A stretch of DNA of 64,000 nt from Alopecurus myosuroides (taxonomy: Eukaryota; Streptophyta; Magnoliopsida; Poales; Poaceae): the NCBI GenBank assembly GCA_028641055.1, contig CM054062.1, positions 273,451,349 to 273,515,348 on the forward strand, written 5' to 3'. Position 1 is the stretch's first letter. Each line of letters starts with the position of its first letter. The notes under the pieces are model-generated. The model was not told where the DNA came from. It did not search any database and worked only from the letters and a program-made list of their open reading frames with translations. Below are positions 45,673 through 57,214 of this stretch, piece after piece. Both the position numbers and the translations under genes were made by a program.

Positions 45673-46142
45673 TGATGGGGGGATGATAACCCGGTAGGCT
45701 CATGCCTAGGTGAAACCCGGCCCGAAGGGATTCGCACAAGACCCGGTTCAAGGTGGAGGAGTTTCTAGAAGGCCCAAGAGGGAACGTAGGCCTTGTAACC
45801 CGTGCCTTAGGGGTCAAGATTAGGAAACTTAGGGTTGTGTGCGGTTTCCGGGTAGGATTCCGGGTATGCCTTGTATAGGAAGCCAGGGAGCCGGGTAATA
45901 TATAAATCGGCTCCTGGGACAAAGAAAGGGACAAGAGTTTTGCCAGATATTCGAGTATCCTTGTAATATGAGAGCTGGTAGTTGTAACCCTAGATCGGAG
46001 ACTCGGCGACATTGCGACCCCGAGCTACCAGATCGCCAGATAACATGACTTCCCCTGAGCTAAACCCTCTCCCAAACACCAGAGTCGATTTGCCCCAAAG
46101 TAAGTTACCCCAGGTAACGTCTGCCGTGATTGTCCCACGACA
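45673..46142 (+). repeat. G 3' LTR
   Basis: 470 bp, ending CCCACGACA before the target duplication AGATC. It differs from the 5' LTR by nine substitutions (seven transitions) and one G indel by my count. Its copy of the gag leader has no stop codon. Confidence 0.92.
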
Positions 46143-46147
46143 AGATC

Positions 46148-46961
46148 TGGATCCACATTTCCACCAATCCATCTCTCCTCTTTGTGATGAGAACTTAGTG
46201 AATCTAGATATTGGATTTCTTGGTGTTTCTCCTCCATTGTTCTTCCTCCCTTATTCCCCCATAAGCATAGATTTCTTTGTTGGAATTTGAGAGTGGAGTA
46301 TTTGAGCACTTGTGCTCTTGCCATTTGCATCGGTTGCATCGGTTTGGTCTCTCCACGAGGATTCGTGGAAGTGAAAGTTTGTGAGCTTGTTACTCTTGGG
46401 TCTTGGACCCTAGACGACTTGTGGTGTTATTGGGAGCCTCCAATTGAGTTGTGGATGTGTGCCCCAAGATTGTGGTGACATCGAGAGCCTCCAATTAAGT
46501 TGTGGATGCGTGACTCGGTTTTGAAGGTTGCCAATAGTGGAAGGTTAACTAGGCCTTTGTGGCGGGGTTCATCGGAGCATAGGGTGAGGCCTTTGTGGCG
46601 TTGAGTAGGCCTCTTGTGGTGAGCTCACACCCCTCCAACAAGACGTACTCCCCTTGTGGGAGGAACTCGGGAATACATCATTGTCTCTGTGTGCCTCGGT
46701 TATTTCTATACCCGAGCTTTCTACTTATGCAATTTACATTGTGATAGCCTTCGAGCTTGAAGTCATATATCTTTCTATCAACTTGTTACTTATCTTGCTT
46801 CGCATAACTTGTTGGTGCACCTAGTTGACCCTAGAATATTTAGGTTGTGTGCTTGTTAATTTAAACATCGAGTTTATTTCCGCATTTAGCAAGCCTTAAA
46901 CGGAAAATTTTTAATCGCCTATTCACCCCCCCCCCCTCTAGGCGACATCATTGTCCGTTCA
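46148..46961 (+). repeat. B 3' LTR, 3' part
   Basis: It continues B's LTR after G and matches 9123-9930. It ends CGTTCA. A C homopolymer at about 46926-46936 replaces the shorter C run at the same place in the 5' LTR (about 9898-9903). Confidence 0.88.
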
Positions 46962-49280
46962 GCTTTTCCATTATAAAAATTGTTGAAAAAACCTGACAAG
47001 TTTGTTTGGACAGAAGAAGTAGATAAAGCGATAGCTCAATTAAAGGAAACTTTAATGAAAGCTCCAACTTTGGCATCCCAAAGGAGGAAGAACAAATGTA
47101 GTTGTACCTCACAGCAACAAGCAGAGTTATTAGCGCAGTGATAATCATGGAAAGGAAAAAAGACGAACAAAGTATTCCAGATCAACATCCGGTATACTAT
47201 CTCAGTGAAGTATTCTCCGAATCAAAGCAAAGGTATCCACATTATCAAAAACTGGCATATGGCGTATTCTCCGCGTCATGAAAAATACGTCATTACTTCC
47301 AAGGGCATTCCATAATAGTGGTAAGAAAATCAGCACTAGCGGATATCATAAACAATGCGGAGAAACATACTGAGTGGCCAAATGGGGGCATTGAGCCTGC
47401 GGCATTCGACATTAACTATCAATCCCGGACTGCAATCAAGTCTCGGGTGTTGACATATTTCATCGCGTATTGGACATAAGCCATGGAAAGCACACCAATG
47501 CCGAAATCGGAATATTGAATTGTGCACTTTGACGGTCCAAAATGAAGGAAGGACCTGGTGCAGGTGTGATATTAAAATCACCAAAAGGAGATGCAATGGA
47601 GTAAGTGCTACAAATTCACTTCAATGCCAGTAATAGTGTGGCAGAATATGAAGTACTACTTCACGGCTTGCATATTGCAAAGGAGATAGGTGTCAAGCGC
47701 ATCATATGCTATGGAGACTCAGATCTTGTGCAGCACCACCTTAACCAGACGTGGGATGGCAAAATCTCCATAATGGCAGAATATCGAAGGACAGTAGATG
47801 AATTTGCTATATACTTCATAGGATTTGAAGTAAATCATATAAAGCGGAAAGACAACTCAAACACGGATGCATTAGATCAACTTCGGGACTATTCGTCCAA
47901 CATTTTTTTGAACCATCCATTAAAGGAGGAGATCTAGACTATCCACTAATTTCTGAGTCAGTTGGAGTACTACATGTAATCCCGGACTGGACGGTAACAT
48001 ACCTGAATTTCCTAGTTGATCAGAAATTCCCGGATGAAGCAGATGAAGTCTTGAAATGGCAGATAAAAAGGCGATGCAAAGGATACATAGTAATTAATGG
48101 TTACTTGTATAAATGCAGCACATCCGGAATTTTTCAGCGATGCATATCACCAAGAGAATGACAACAAAACCAACAAGAAATTCATTTCGGAGATTGTGGA
48201 AACCATGCTCACTCCAAAAACATTGTGCATAAAGCATTCCGGCCAGGGTTTTTCTGTCTTACCACCAAGAAGGATGCATAACGCATAGTTAATACATGTG
48301 TTGGATGTCAGTATTATGCCAAAAAGACGAATTTGCCGGTTCAAGCACTCAAAACTATTCCTATAACTTGGCCATTTGGAGTCTGGGGGCTCGATATGAT
48401 GGGGCCATGCAGAACTGCAAGAGGCGGGTTAACGCATCTACTGGTCACAGTGGATAAGTATACCAAGTGGGTGGAGGCTAACCCATCAAAAAACTTGACG
48501 GTGTGATAGCCATGAATTTCTTCATAGACATAGTCATGCGATATGACGTACCACACAATATAATCACGGATAATGGAACAAACTTCGCAATTGGAGAGCT
48601 AGCAAAATATTGCAAGCAGAACGGAAATCGCCTTGATCTAGCATCAGTGGCACATACACAATCCAATTGACAAGTTGAACGCATGAATAGTTCAATTCTG
48701 TAAAGAATACGTCCAATACTTGAATCGCCTCTTCACAGAGCCGCAGGAGCATGGGTGGAGGAGTTACACTATGTGCTTTGGATAATACACACAACGCCAA
48801 ATAGATCAAAAGGGCAGACACTTTTTTATGGTTTATGGAGCAGAAGCAATGCTTCCTACGAACATTATCCATGACAGCCCTAGAGTGCAAACATACGCCA
48901 AATCTGATGTTGAGATTGCACGTCAGGATGCCTTTGATCTTCTGGAATAAGAACGATAACTTGTGCTACAAAGATCCTCCATTTATCAGCAGGGTTTGAG
49001 GCAATATCATAGCCATAAAATCAAGCATCGATCTTTCAAAGAAGGTGATTTAGTGTTAAGAAGGGTGCATGAACGAGCGCATAAGTTAGCCCCAGTATGG
49101 GAGGGACCTTTCGTCATTAGCAAGGCTATGAAAAACGGGTCATACTATCTTGTAGACATCCGGGGCGATGAAAGAGACCCGAAAAATAAAAATCGCAAGA
49201 GGAAAATAAATATAGATGTCCAGCTAGAGGAGACAAAACAGCCATGGAGAATCCAGCAGTTACGTCCTCTCTATATATAG
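46962..49280 (+). pseudogene. pol: A pol remnant: RT end, RNase H, integrase
   Basis: Pieces in changing frames match G's pol in order. KKPDKFVWTEEVDKAI (about 46990) is the end of RT. The second RNase H is best kept at 47605-47937 (AEYEVLLHGLHIAKE, YGDSDLV) but its NTDALDQL box has lost the usual second Ala. The integrase core is at about 48340-48850 (GLDMMGPC, ITDNGTNF, then an in-frame stop just before QVERMN). The C-terminal part is open at 48963-49280 (APVWEGPFVISK). Stop codons occur near 47940, 48480 and 48667. Confidence 0.82.
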
Positions 49281-49870
49281 TCCAAATTCTATATAAACAT
49301 TATTAAGATCATGATAAAGTCTGTCGGAAATTCATGTAATTTTTTTCTATCTTTTACTATTTAGCATGTTCCTCACTTTCTATTTCCTAATGATCTTTCA
49401 ATTTTCTTTAATATTAACCCAAATTTTGCCTGTGTGCTCGGAGTTAATAAAAACTAAATGCTTTTAGCCTTAAAGCTTACGGAACGCTGGATTTTGCCTG
49501 CAAACCCGGAGTTCACGCTTTTTAGCTCCTCATTTACTTAAGTATTATATGATAGTTTGTATGTTGGGTCACTGGACTAGTAAGTTAAAGCGCCAAAAGT
49601 ATGGCTCATGATTCCGAGTTTAAATTGACTGGTTTCATAACTCGGTTGCTTGGCTGAAGATTCCATACTTAAGGATTCGCTAAAATATTAGGAAAGGTTG
49701 AAGCATACAAACCCGAGAACTTAAAAGAATGGGGACACATTTTCTTGCAAGGATAAAATTTCACAAAAACATAATTGTTTATACAAATAACTACACAGAA
49801 TGTGTTACATATTGAATATTACATTGAGACATTGCAGTTTTTCTGCCTTCTGGTACTTGCAGGTTATGGA
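49281..49870. other. A non-coding spacer
   Basis: About 600 bp between the convergent pol remnant and antisense gene. Two related stretches ATTTTGCCTG...CGGAGTT occur at about 49424 and 49492. Nothing else is seen. Confidence 0.55.
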
Positions 49871-52800
49871 TTACTCGTCGCCTTGTTCGTCATAATCTTC
49901 ATCATCGTTGTCGCTTGGGTTCTCTAGAGTGGATGGAATCTCCTCTTCCGGGTAGAAGGTGGTGGGGGAGACCATCTGAGCAATCTTGGGTGAAGCCTAT
50001 ACAGGATTAAAACATTCTCGCTCTTTCAGCGTTGTTGTATCCTTGCGGGATGTCGGTCGCAAGGTGCCAAGACTTGGCGGAGGGATAGTGCATCTGCATA
50101 AGCCCAAGGGCCATGCCCACCCCGCCACGAGCAACAGACTCCATCCAAGATTGATGTCGAGCAATTCTTTGTCAAAAGCAGCTGGCAATTTCCCAATGTT
50201 GGAGTATTGATCCTTCTTATCCGGAAGAAGATTGCTTACAAGCTGCCTTCCAGATTTCTTCATATTTCCGACAAAAATACCGAAGCCTCTAATGCGATCA
50301 ATCCAAGGAGCGGGATCATTTTCGACTATAAGGTGTGGTAAAACACGAAGGAAGAAAACCCGTAAAAGGACAGGAAGTTAAAAAATGAAAAGAAAGCCGC
50401 AAAGGCTGAAAAAGCATACCAAGGATATGTTTCCCAATTTTTGAGATCTCCTCTAAGAGATCACGAAGAGTATTCTCCAAATCGCAGATGATTGAGCCGT
50501 CTTTCTTGCTCTGAGCTTTAAATCGAATTTTCCAAGACTTTTTGGCTTTCAGCTAGCTCCCTTTGGATCTTCATGTTCTCTTGATATAGCTGAAGATTTT
50601 CTTCACGGAGTTGTGGAGTGTCCGACATCCGCTGCAATTTGCTTAGCTTCGGCAATTAAGGCTGAAATGGAGTAAAAATAAATTAGTGTGAAAAGATTAA
50701 AACTCGCAAGATAAGGTAAATAAGGGAAAAGCAAAAGCATACTTACATGCATTCTCCTTAAGTTGCCTCCGAAGCCGCAAAGCTCGGACTCCTTATCTTC
50801 CGTAATTTTGAGGAGCGTTCGTACATCTTTGTTTTCCCGGAAAGTGTCGAGCACTTCCTTATTGATGTGTTCGGAAGTTTGCTGCAAAAACACAGAAAAG
50901 AAGAGATGTTAAGCAAAAAAGGACATAAACAGTACTCAAAAGGCATTAATAAGAAAAGAAATTTTTCTGAATTAATGCTTGGGGGCTGGGAGCATAGTTG
51001 TCGAATCGTGATTCTACCATGCGATTCTACGACCTTGCGACCCTAATTGAGCTAAACGATTATGTGATTCTACTAGGTAGTATCTAAGATTTTATGATTC
51101 TTTAAGTTGTGATTCAAATGTTGGAGATCCTACCATAGAGGTTCCGATCCGATTCGGAATCACGATTCTGACAACTTTGGTTAGGAGTATACCTTGCTTG
51201 TCCTTTTGAGGCCTCTGAGCATTTCGGAGAACTCCTTGCTATATTCCTGGAAGCTGATCCCCATTCGGGAGATGCCGTCATTTATGACCCGTCGAGGGGG
51301 AAAGTGTAGTTATTCCGGTTTATAATGTCGTCTCTTGGCCAAGGATGGGAGTAAGAAGGAGGGACTCCGACGAAATGTTTTCTAGCCCATTCATGCATAT
51401 AATCATCTTCGTCGAAGTATTCTTCTTTTACCTTGAAAGTTTCCTCAAAGGAAGGAACGCTTTCGTTAAGATTGACACATGTCGGTCCTGCCTCTTGGGT
51501 ATGATCTGCCTTTTCCCACATATCCGGTATAGATGCATCAGGCTAGCTGGATTGGCTTGGAAGAGGGAATTCTTTGTCCTTTAGGGTAACCAAGTTTTCT
51601 CCCAAAATGTTCGCCGAAGGCGTGGTGGGGGCATTGGCTGCAGATTTCTTTGGCTCTCGGTAAGCAAGCACCTTTCGCCTTTTCTTCACCTTTAGAGGGG
51701 CGGGAGAAAGACTGGAAGAATAAAACGAGAAATAAAGGTTAATACAAAGAAGCATGTGTGAGGAATTGGAAAGTATGAAAACAAAAAATCGGATACCTGG
51801 AAGTTGCGACGGGGACACCATCCATGTTCACAACATCTTTGGCGGAGCAGCCTTCTTGTGTTTCCCGCCTTTGGCCGTTGCAAACCGAGCTTTGAAGATC
51901 GCCTCTTCTTCCTTAGACACCAGTTGAGCCTCTATAAGAGTCTCAAGCTGCAAAGCACGATTGAAAGCATTGAGTATGCGTTTGTGTGTGCAAAGCATGT
52001 CTTTTCCAAAAAAAGCAGGAAATACCTGGGGAGGAGGATTGACGGCGATATACATCTCAAATCTTTCTTTGTATTCTGTTTGGGTGGATACCAAATGATT
52101 CACCCTCTTCTTGAAATTTTTGTCGGACATACCCGACTGGGTTCCCTGCATGGAGCCTTCGGGTCATGTGTACATGCAGAGAAGACGGTCGGAACGATGA
52201 GATAAAGGCTGGATCTACCTGTCGTACCAGCATAAGACGGTATCCATTCCCGTCAGTGGATGGGTGGAGGCCACCATATTCGAAATCCGCCTTTTGATCC
52301 CCAGGAGATCAGTTGGCAATTCCCGGATGGCGTCCAGTGCCGAGTTATCCCTGGGAGTGGCGACTGAATTGTCGAAAGGCAGAATCCCCGTATCCTTTCC
52401 GGGATAAGGGCCGTCTTTGTAGTAAAAGAAAGACCCCGTCCAATGTTTGATGGAGTCGCTAGACTTGATTTTCAGAAACCATTCTTCTCTGCCATGATGC
52501 AGGTTGAAGGTGATGGTCCCGCAGATGGGAGGCAATCCATCTGAAGTATTGCGTTTGACGTAAAAGCAATACTGAAAAAATCTAACATATGGGCTATTGC
52601 TAGGTATCCCTCGAACGGGGCTTGGAAGCTGGAAAGATAAAGAATGGGGTTTGGAGTGACATTATGTGGTTGGAAGCCATAATGGTATAGAACTTTTAGA
52701 AAAAAGCAAAAGGAGGAAACCCCAAACCACTGACAATGTGGGATGCATGCACCACACGCTCTCCGTCTTCCGTCTTTGGCTCCTCATCTTGCTCCTCAAG

Positions 52801-53258
52801 CCGCCATTTGTCCTTGGGAATGAATCCATCCTTGTCCAAACTTTTGAGCAGAGTTGAGTCGATGGCACACAAGATCCAATTTCCGGCCTCAGACTCATCC
52901 TCTTCTTCGGCTCCGGCCGCCCCCTTGCCGTCAGCATCCTCGCCGGCATGAGTATCATTTTCCTCGGCCCCCGATTTTGGGCGGGATGCTTTGGATTAGA
53001 GAGGGGAAGTGGAGGAGTAGTGCCGGTGGTGGCGGCGCTAGGGTTTTCTACGACCAACACGCTCGGAGAGGCCCCTAGAGCGGCCGTAGAGGCTCCCGGG
53101 GCCGTTGGGGGGACATGAGAGCCAACCACGGAACGTGGGGCTCCTGTGGCTGTAGTCGCGGGTGTCGCAGGAGTGGTGGTTGAAGGATCCGTTGCGGTTG
53201 CTGCCACGTTCGCATCATCGGTGGTGGCGGCCACGTGAGGATTTCCGCCGGATTCCAT
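49871..53258 (-). pseudogene. A antisense-encoded gene (putative gypsy type transposon domain, PF04195-like), decayed
   Basis: On the minus strand ATG 53258 (MESGGNPH) opens an Ala/Thr-rich leader, unlike the Lys-rich start in F, G and H. The conserved domain is spread over 52860-52215 in shifting frames (SNTSDGLPPICGTITF, WTGSFFYYKDGPYPG). Downstream exons encode YKERFEMYIAVNPPPQ (about 52075), helical segments, and an acidic end (DDEDYDEQGDE) with a stop at 49871-49873. The 50996-51176 MITE sits in an intron or spacer of this gene. Sequence identity to the other copies is low, yet the order of parts is the same, so the gene was old in the lineage. Confidence 0.62.
50996..51176. mobile_element. 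MITE-like element in A
   Basis: 181 bp with terminal inverted repeats: AGTTGTCGAATCGTGATTC at the left and, on the other strand from the right, AGTTGTCAGAATCGTGATTC. The interior repeats GATTCTA words. There is no coding capacity and I could not identify a clear target duplication, so the superfamily is open. Confidence 0.6.
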
Positions 53259-53420
53259 TGCGGTGGAGGCCTGGGCCGGAGTTGAGCTTGTGCCGCCGAT
53301 GGTGACTGAAGACAGGCTCTGGCGGAGATGCTTTCTCTCTCTCGTCCTCTGGTTTGTCTCGAATGAATTGCGAAGAGGGCTTGAGTGGGGAAGAAGGTGA
53401 GCAGTGAGGGGAACCTCGGG

Positions 53421-53428
53421 TATTTATA
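53421..53428 (-). promoter_or_regulatory. TATA box of A antisense gene
   Basis: On the minus strand TATAAATA, in TTCTTATAAATACCCGAGG, about 163 bp upstream of ATG 53258. It is the fourth instance of the box at this gene. Confidence 0.68.
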
Positions 53429-53791
53429 AGAAAATGCACTAAGATTAGTCCAACAGTTGTTTAGCCGTTGGTTGCATGCCGCGTGTCATGCAGAGGATCT
53501 AGGATTTCGCGAAGCGGTGCATTAATACCTTGCCTCCTTGTTTCTCACACCAAAAATCTCGTAGAGATTCACTTTGTAGCTTTAGCCCGCTTCAAACGGT
53601 GGTGATGTAAGCAGGAATCTTGCGCTTACGCCACAGTTAGTGGGTTTCTTCTAGGCAAAGCTTGCGAAGGAATTCCCGGATTTTTGGAAAGATGGATTTG
53701 GCATGAAATTATTTAGAAAATAGGATTCAAGACTGAAGGCCCCTTTGCTATTCACGGATTTCAGGAAAGACGAAGGATGGATGTCTTAATT
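53429..53791. other. A segment between antisense promoter and 3' LTR
   Basis: About 360 bp holding whatever upstream regulatory DNA the antisense gene has. I see no gene or repeat in it. Confidence 0.5.
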
Positions 53792-53871
53792 CTCCTTGGG
53801 AGCTACTGCCAGAGATATGCCAAATAGGGGCATTGGCCGAAGGTTGGACTACCCGGGTGACCCACGGGTGA
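53792..53871 (+). repeat. A polypurine tract and start of 3' LTR
   Basis: CTCCTTGGGAGCTAC (53792-53806) has the layout of the tract in G (CTGGGGACTAC before TG). The LTR would begin TGCCAGAGATATGCC at 53807 and is cut after about 65 bp by element C. Confidence 0.55.
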
Positions 53872-55532
53872 TGAAGTGATAAGGTCCATTGGGCGGCTGA
53901 AATGTCCAAAACATATCTACTTTCCCGAACACTTTTGCTGTTGTTTTTCCTCTAAACTTGTGAGTTTTGAATAAACTAACATGGACTAACACTGTTTTTA
54001 GCAGAATTGCCCTGGTGTCTTATTTTTGTGCAGAAATTCAACTTTCAGGAAAATGCCCGGAAAAATATCGCAAAGTCCCTATTTTACCCGAAGACTCACG
54101 GAGCCAGAATATGAGATGGAGACGGGCCACGAGGGGCCCACACCACGTGGCGGCGCGGGCACCCCCTAGGTCGTGTCGTGGCATGGTGCGGCGGCCTCGG
54201 CCATGCCCTCGCGCCCCCCTTTCGACTACTGAAGCCTCTTGACCTAAAAACACTGGGGATAGACAGTTTTTCCACGAAAAGTTCCGTAGCTCCGTCGCCA
54301 CCAAAAACTCTAATTCGGGCATCAGAAACTCCGTTCTGGCACCCTGCTGGGACGAGGAATTGGAGGAGATCATCGTCATCATCATCACCGACGCCTCTCC
54401 ATCAACCATCCATGATTCCCCCATCCATGTGTGAGTAATCCCCGCTGTAGGCTGGAGGGGATGGTAGGGATTGGATGAGTTTAGTCATGTAATAGGGGTA
54501 CGTTTGATTCGTAGCCAATGGTGGCCTTACCAAAAAATTGGCATGCCTGTGCCCCTGCGGCTGTTGTTTGTTTGGCTACCAAAAAATTGGCTAGCCCAGT
54601 CCAACCCACGGGCTGCAGTTCATTTTCTCACCAATCATGGGCAAAACGAGGGCGCGGGATTCCTTCGCCAATTTTTTTGTCATGCCCAGAATTTCGTGGG
54701 GCGGGTGTGGGAGAAAACCAAACGTACCCTAAATGCCAAGATTGTTAGGGCATGGTGCCTAGTATCCATTATTTGTGCTTTTTACATTGTAGCAACTTGT
54801 TATGTTTAATGTTTGACACTAGGGCCCGAGTGCCATGATTTCAGATATGAACATGTTATTGATTCATGAGGATAATTATTGTTTTTTATCTTACCTGCAA
54901 GTTGTATACACATATCGTTCTCCGGAACCCGAGACCCCAAAGTGACAACAATTGGGAGACCGGAGGGGATGGCTGTGATGCTAGGATCACGTGTGTTCAC
55001 GGAGTGTTAATGCTTTTCTCCGGTGCTTTATTAAAAGGAGCACCTTAATTACCAGTAGTTTCCCTTGAGGCCCCGCTGCAAACGGGTTGGTAGGACAAAA
55101 TATGCTATGCAAGTTTCTCATTGCGAGAACGTACGATTAAATACGGAACAGATGCTTATGATTACTTAGTACTTGGATGCTTTATCATTATTTACCTGCA
55201 ATTGCCCATGTCTTGATTATTATATGAGTTATCGAATCCATGAAAAGCCCGTTCATCTGTCCCTATGCCTACAATATTTTAATCCTGCTATCTACTACAA
55301 TTCCTGCTGTTGTCTTTATTTTATTCCTGCTATTATTTTACTACTACTACTGCTATAAAATTGTTTCTACTGATAAACTGTTCCGAGCAAGTCTATTTCG
55401 AGGTGCAGCCGAACTGACAATTCATCTGTTAAGTCTTACAAATATTCTTTGCCTGCCCTTGTGTAGAATCAATAAATTTGGGTTTTACTTCCCTCGAAGA
55501 CTGTTGCGATATCCTATGCTTGTGGGTCATCA
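53872..55532 (+). repeat. C 5' LTR (left edge approximate)
   Basis: Ends in TCATCA, 11 bases before the primer site. It contains a GC-rich block (54120-54240), a MITE-like insertion (54493-54729) and trinucleotide runs (CAT at about 54370, CTA at about 55342). Confidence 0.65.
54493..54729. mobile_element. MITE-like element in C LTR
   Basis: About 237 bp with inverted ends: GGGGTACGTTTGATT at the left and, reversed, GGGTACGTTTGGTT from the right. A TAA at 54490-54492 and 54730-54732 could be the target duplication, which with these ends would suggest a PIF/Harbinger (Tourist) type. Inside, CCAAAAAATTGG occurs twice. Confidence 0.58.
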
Positions 55533-55543
55533 AGACTATTTTC

Positions 55544-55561
55544 TGGCGCCGTTGCCGGAGA
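55544..55561 (+). other. C primer-binding site
   Basis: TGGCGCCGTTGCCGGAGA, the form usual in Athila-type elements apart from one G-to-A change. Confidence 0.8.
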
Positions 55562-55617
55562 GCATAACTTTATTTGTAAGCTCACTTTAACGTGATATTG
55601 TTCGCTGCAAGTTATTC

Positions 55618-57214
55618 ATGATGGGTAAAACTCGCGATGAGAAAGTCTCTATATTGCCATCCACTACAAGGAGAGGTACAACTGTGAACACCTCTATTGC
55701 TCTTGATTCGGCATCTGTAATGAGTAAACTTGTTATACCACCACATACACATGCTACAAATACTGATACTCTTGCTGAATATGAAAGTACTTATGATAAT
55801 TTTGATGATGCTTCTACTATGCTTGATGAGAGTGGTTCATTAGGTCCTTTCCTAGATGCTACAATTGTAAGAGATAAACAAATTGAAAACACTAAAATTC
55901 CTAATAAAAATCCTGGTACACTTGTTAGTTCACCCGAGTGTAGAGATACTCCTAGTGATGATCTTGAGGAAACTTACATTGAATTAATGATGAATTTATT
56001 GAAGAATGTCATGCTGCTAGTAGTGCAAGGGATATTAAAAGTCTTCTTGCAAGACGTGCTCTTAGATATAAACTGTCTCCTGACGCTAAGCTTGCTACAT
56101 CCCCCATAAACATTAAAGATAAGGATTCTGATTTCTCTCGAGATTTATCGTATATATCTATTGTTGAGGAAGAACCTTTTTGTGGTACTGAAAATGAAAG
56201 TGATGTAGGACATATGAATGAGCTCTCATCTTTGAGTAGCTTATTTTCAGATGATATTAAGAAACGTAGTTACTTTGTCGCTAATTTTTTTCCTTTCTCA
56301 TTGAAAGATGAAGCTAAAACTTGGTTTAATAATTTTTCACTTGGATCTATTGATATTTCTATTGGTTTAGTTAATGCTTTCTTTCAAAAATATTTTCTTG
56401 CTAGTGCTCAACATGCTGCTTTGCAGAGAATCTTTAGCTTTAAGCAAATTGAAGAAGAGAAAATGCCTGAATCATGGGAAAGATTTTATTCTTTAATTAG
56501 AGATCGACCTGGACATCAATTAGCTAAAAATGAACTCCTTGATATATTCTATAATGGACTAACTCTTGAATCTAGGACATACCTGGATAGTTGTGCTGGT
56601 TGTGTTTTTAGGAAAAGAACTCCTAAAGAAGCTTAGGAATTACTGGCTAAAATAATCCAAAATCATGACGATTGAACTATACCTGAACCGACCCAAACAC
56701 CAACACAAAATAAGAGGGTAATGATTGAATTAAATGATGAAGTGATGAGGGAAGTCAAGAATTCTTTTAAAGAGAAGGGTGTTAAATCTGAAGATGTGAA
56801 GAATCTATGACCTATAGAAGAATAATGTAAGTCAATTCCTCACCCATCCACATTTGAGGTACACTCTCTCCAACGTTTTGATAATAGAGATATTCCCTAT
56901 TCTAAACCTCCTAATCAATGCTTTGATGAATTTGATAATTATATTGTTAAGCAAGATAACTTTAATATGAGAGTGCAGAATCATCTAATGGAAAATTCCA
57001 GAGCTATTAATAATTTGCATGGTATTATGGAGAGAACCTCTAATGATGTTAAAATTCTTATTAAACATTTCCATGTGGTTCAAACTCAAATTTATCACCT
57101 CACTAAGGTGCAAAAAGATTTGCTAGTTAATGCTTCTAGAGAAAAACATGTTTATGAAATAAGAACTAGAAGTGGTGTTTCTAATCAGGATCCTTTGTAT
57201 CCCGAGGGACATCC
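55618..57214 (+). pseudogene. gag: C gag (Athila-like), broken and cut by D
   Basis: ATG 55618 begins 57 bases after the primer site with MMGKTRDEK. The gag domain is best seen in 56214-56636 (FFPFSLKDEAKTWFNNF, ESWERFYSLIRDRPGHQL). Frameshifts occur near 56020 and 56105, and stops at 56634-56636 and near 56673 and 56806. The frame is open again at 56967-57214 (VYEIRTRSGVSNQDPLYPEGHP), where D is inserted. This would be the capsid protein of an Athila element; this copy is dead. Confidence 0.78.

Larger units (their letters stand above)
23009..46142 (+). mobile_element. G: Tat-lineage Ty3/gypsy retrotransposon with antisense gene, interrupted by H
   Basis: The element is bounded by TG (23009) and CA (46142) and by the perfect target duplication AGATC (23004-23008 and 46143-46147). 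Its LTRs are 469 and 470 bp. Order inside: primer site, gag, protease, RT (split by H), RNase H, integrase, a non-coding spacer and an antisense-encoded gene on the minus strand, then a polypurine tract and the 3' LTR. Without H it measures about 13.2 kb. My hand comparison of the LTRs gives nine substitutions and one indel. Gag is broken by frameshifts and pol by one frameshift plus H, so this copy cannot encode its proteins. Confidence 0.92.
7565..46961 (+). mobile_element. B: copia-type retrotransposon with gag but no pol, interrupted by F and G (and by E1 in its 5' LTR)
   Basis: B has LTRs of about 2.5 kb, a Met-tRNA primer site directly after the 5' LTR, a gag-like gene with a UBN2-type N-terminal region and CCHC knuckles, and a 3.4-kb non-coding 3' region. 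No protease, integrase, RT or RNase H motif is seen, so it is non-autonomous. Its own sequence occupies 7565-11079, 16591-23008 and 46148-46961. The first 160 or so bases of the 5' LTR lie left of the window because E1 inserted there. On the right B ends at CA (46960-46961) and is followed by the pol remnant of element A; the expected target duplication GCTTT (46962-46966) cannot be checked because the left flank is outside. Confidence 0.82.
46962..53871 (+). mobile_element. A: old decayed Tat-lineage gypsy element, 3' half
   Basis: A starts where copia B ends and reads as Tat-type RT end, RNase H, integrase, spacer, antisense gene, polypurine tract and the first 65 bp of the 3' LTR, where Athila-like element C cuts it. 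Its left half lies beyond B, outside the window. Many stops and frameshifts, plus a MITE, make it the oldest layer seen here. Confidence 0.8.
53872..57214 (+). mobile_element. C: Athila-like gypsy element, 5' part
   Basis: An LTR of about 1.66 kb is followed by the primer site TGGCGCCGTTGCCGG, typical of Athila-lineage elements (tRNA-Asp type), and a gag with Athila-like motifs. The left boundary is uncertain: TG at 53872 or 53878 both fit. On the right C is cut within gag by D. Its pol and 3' LTR are beyond the window, so no target duplication can be checked. Confidence 0.72.
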
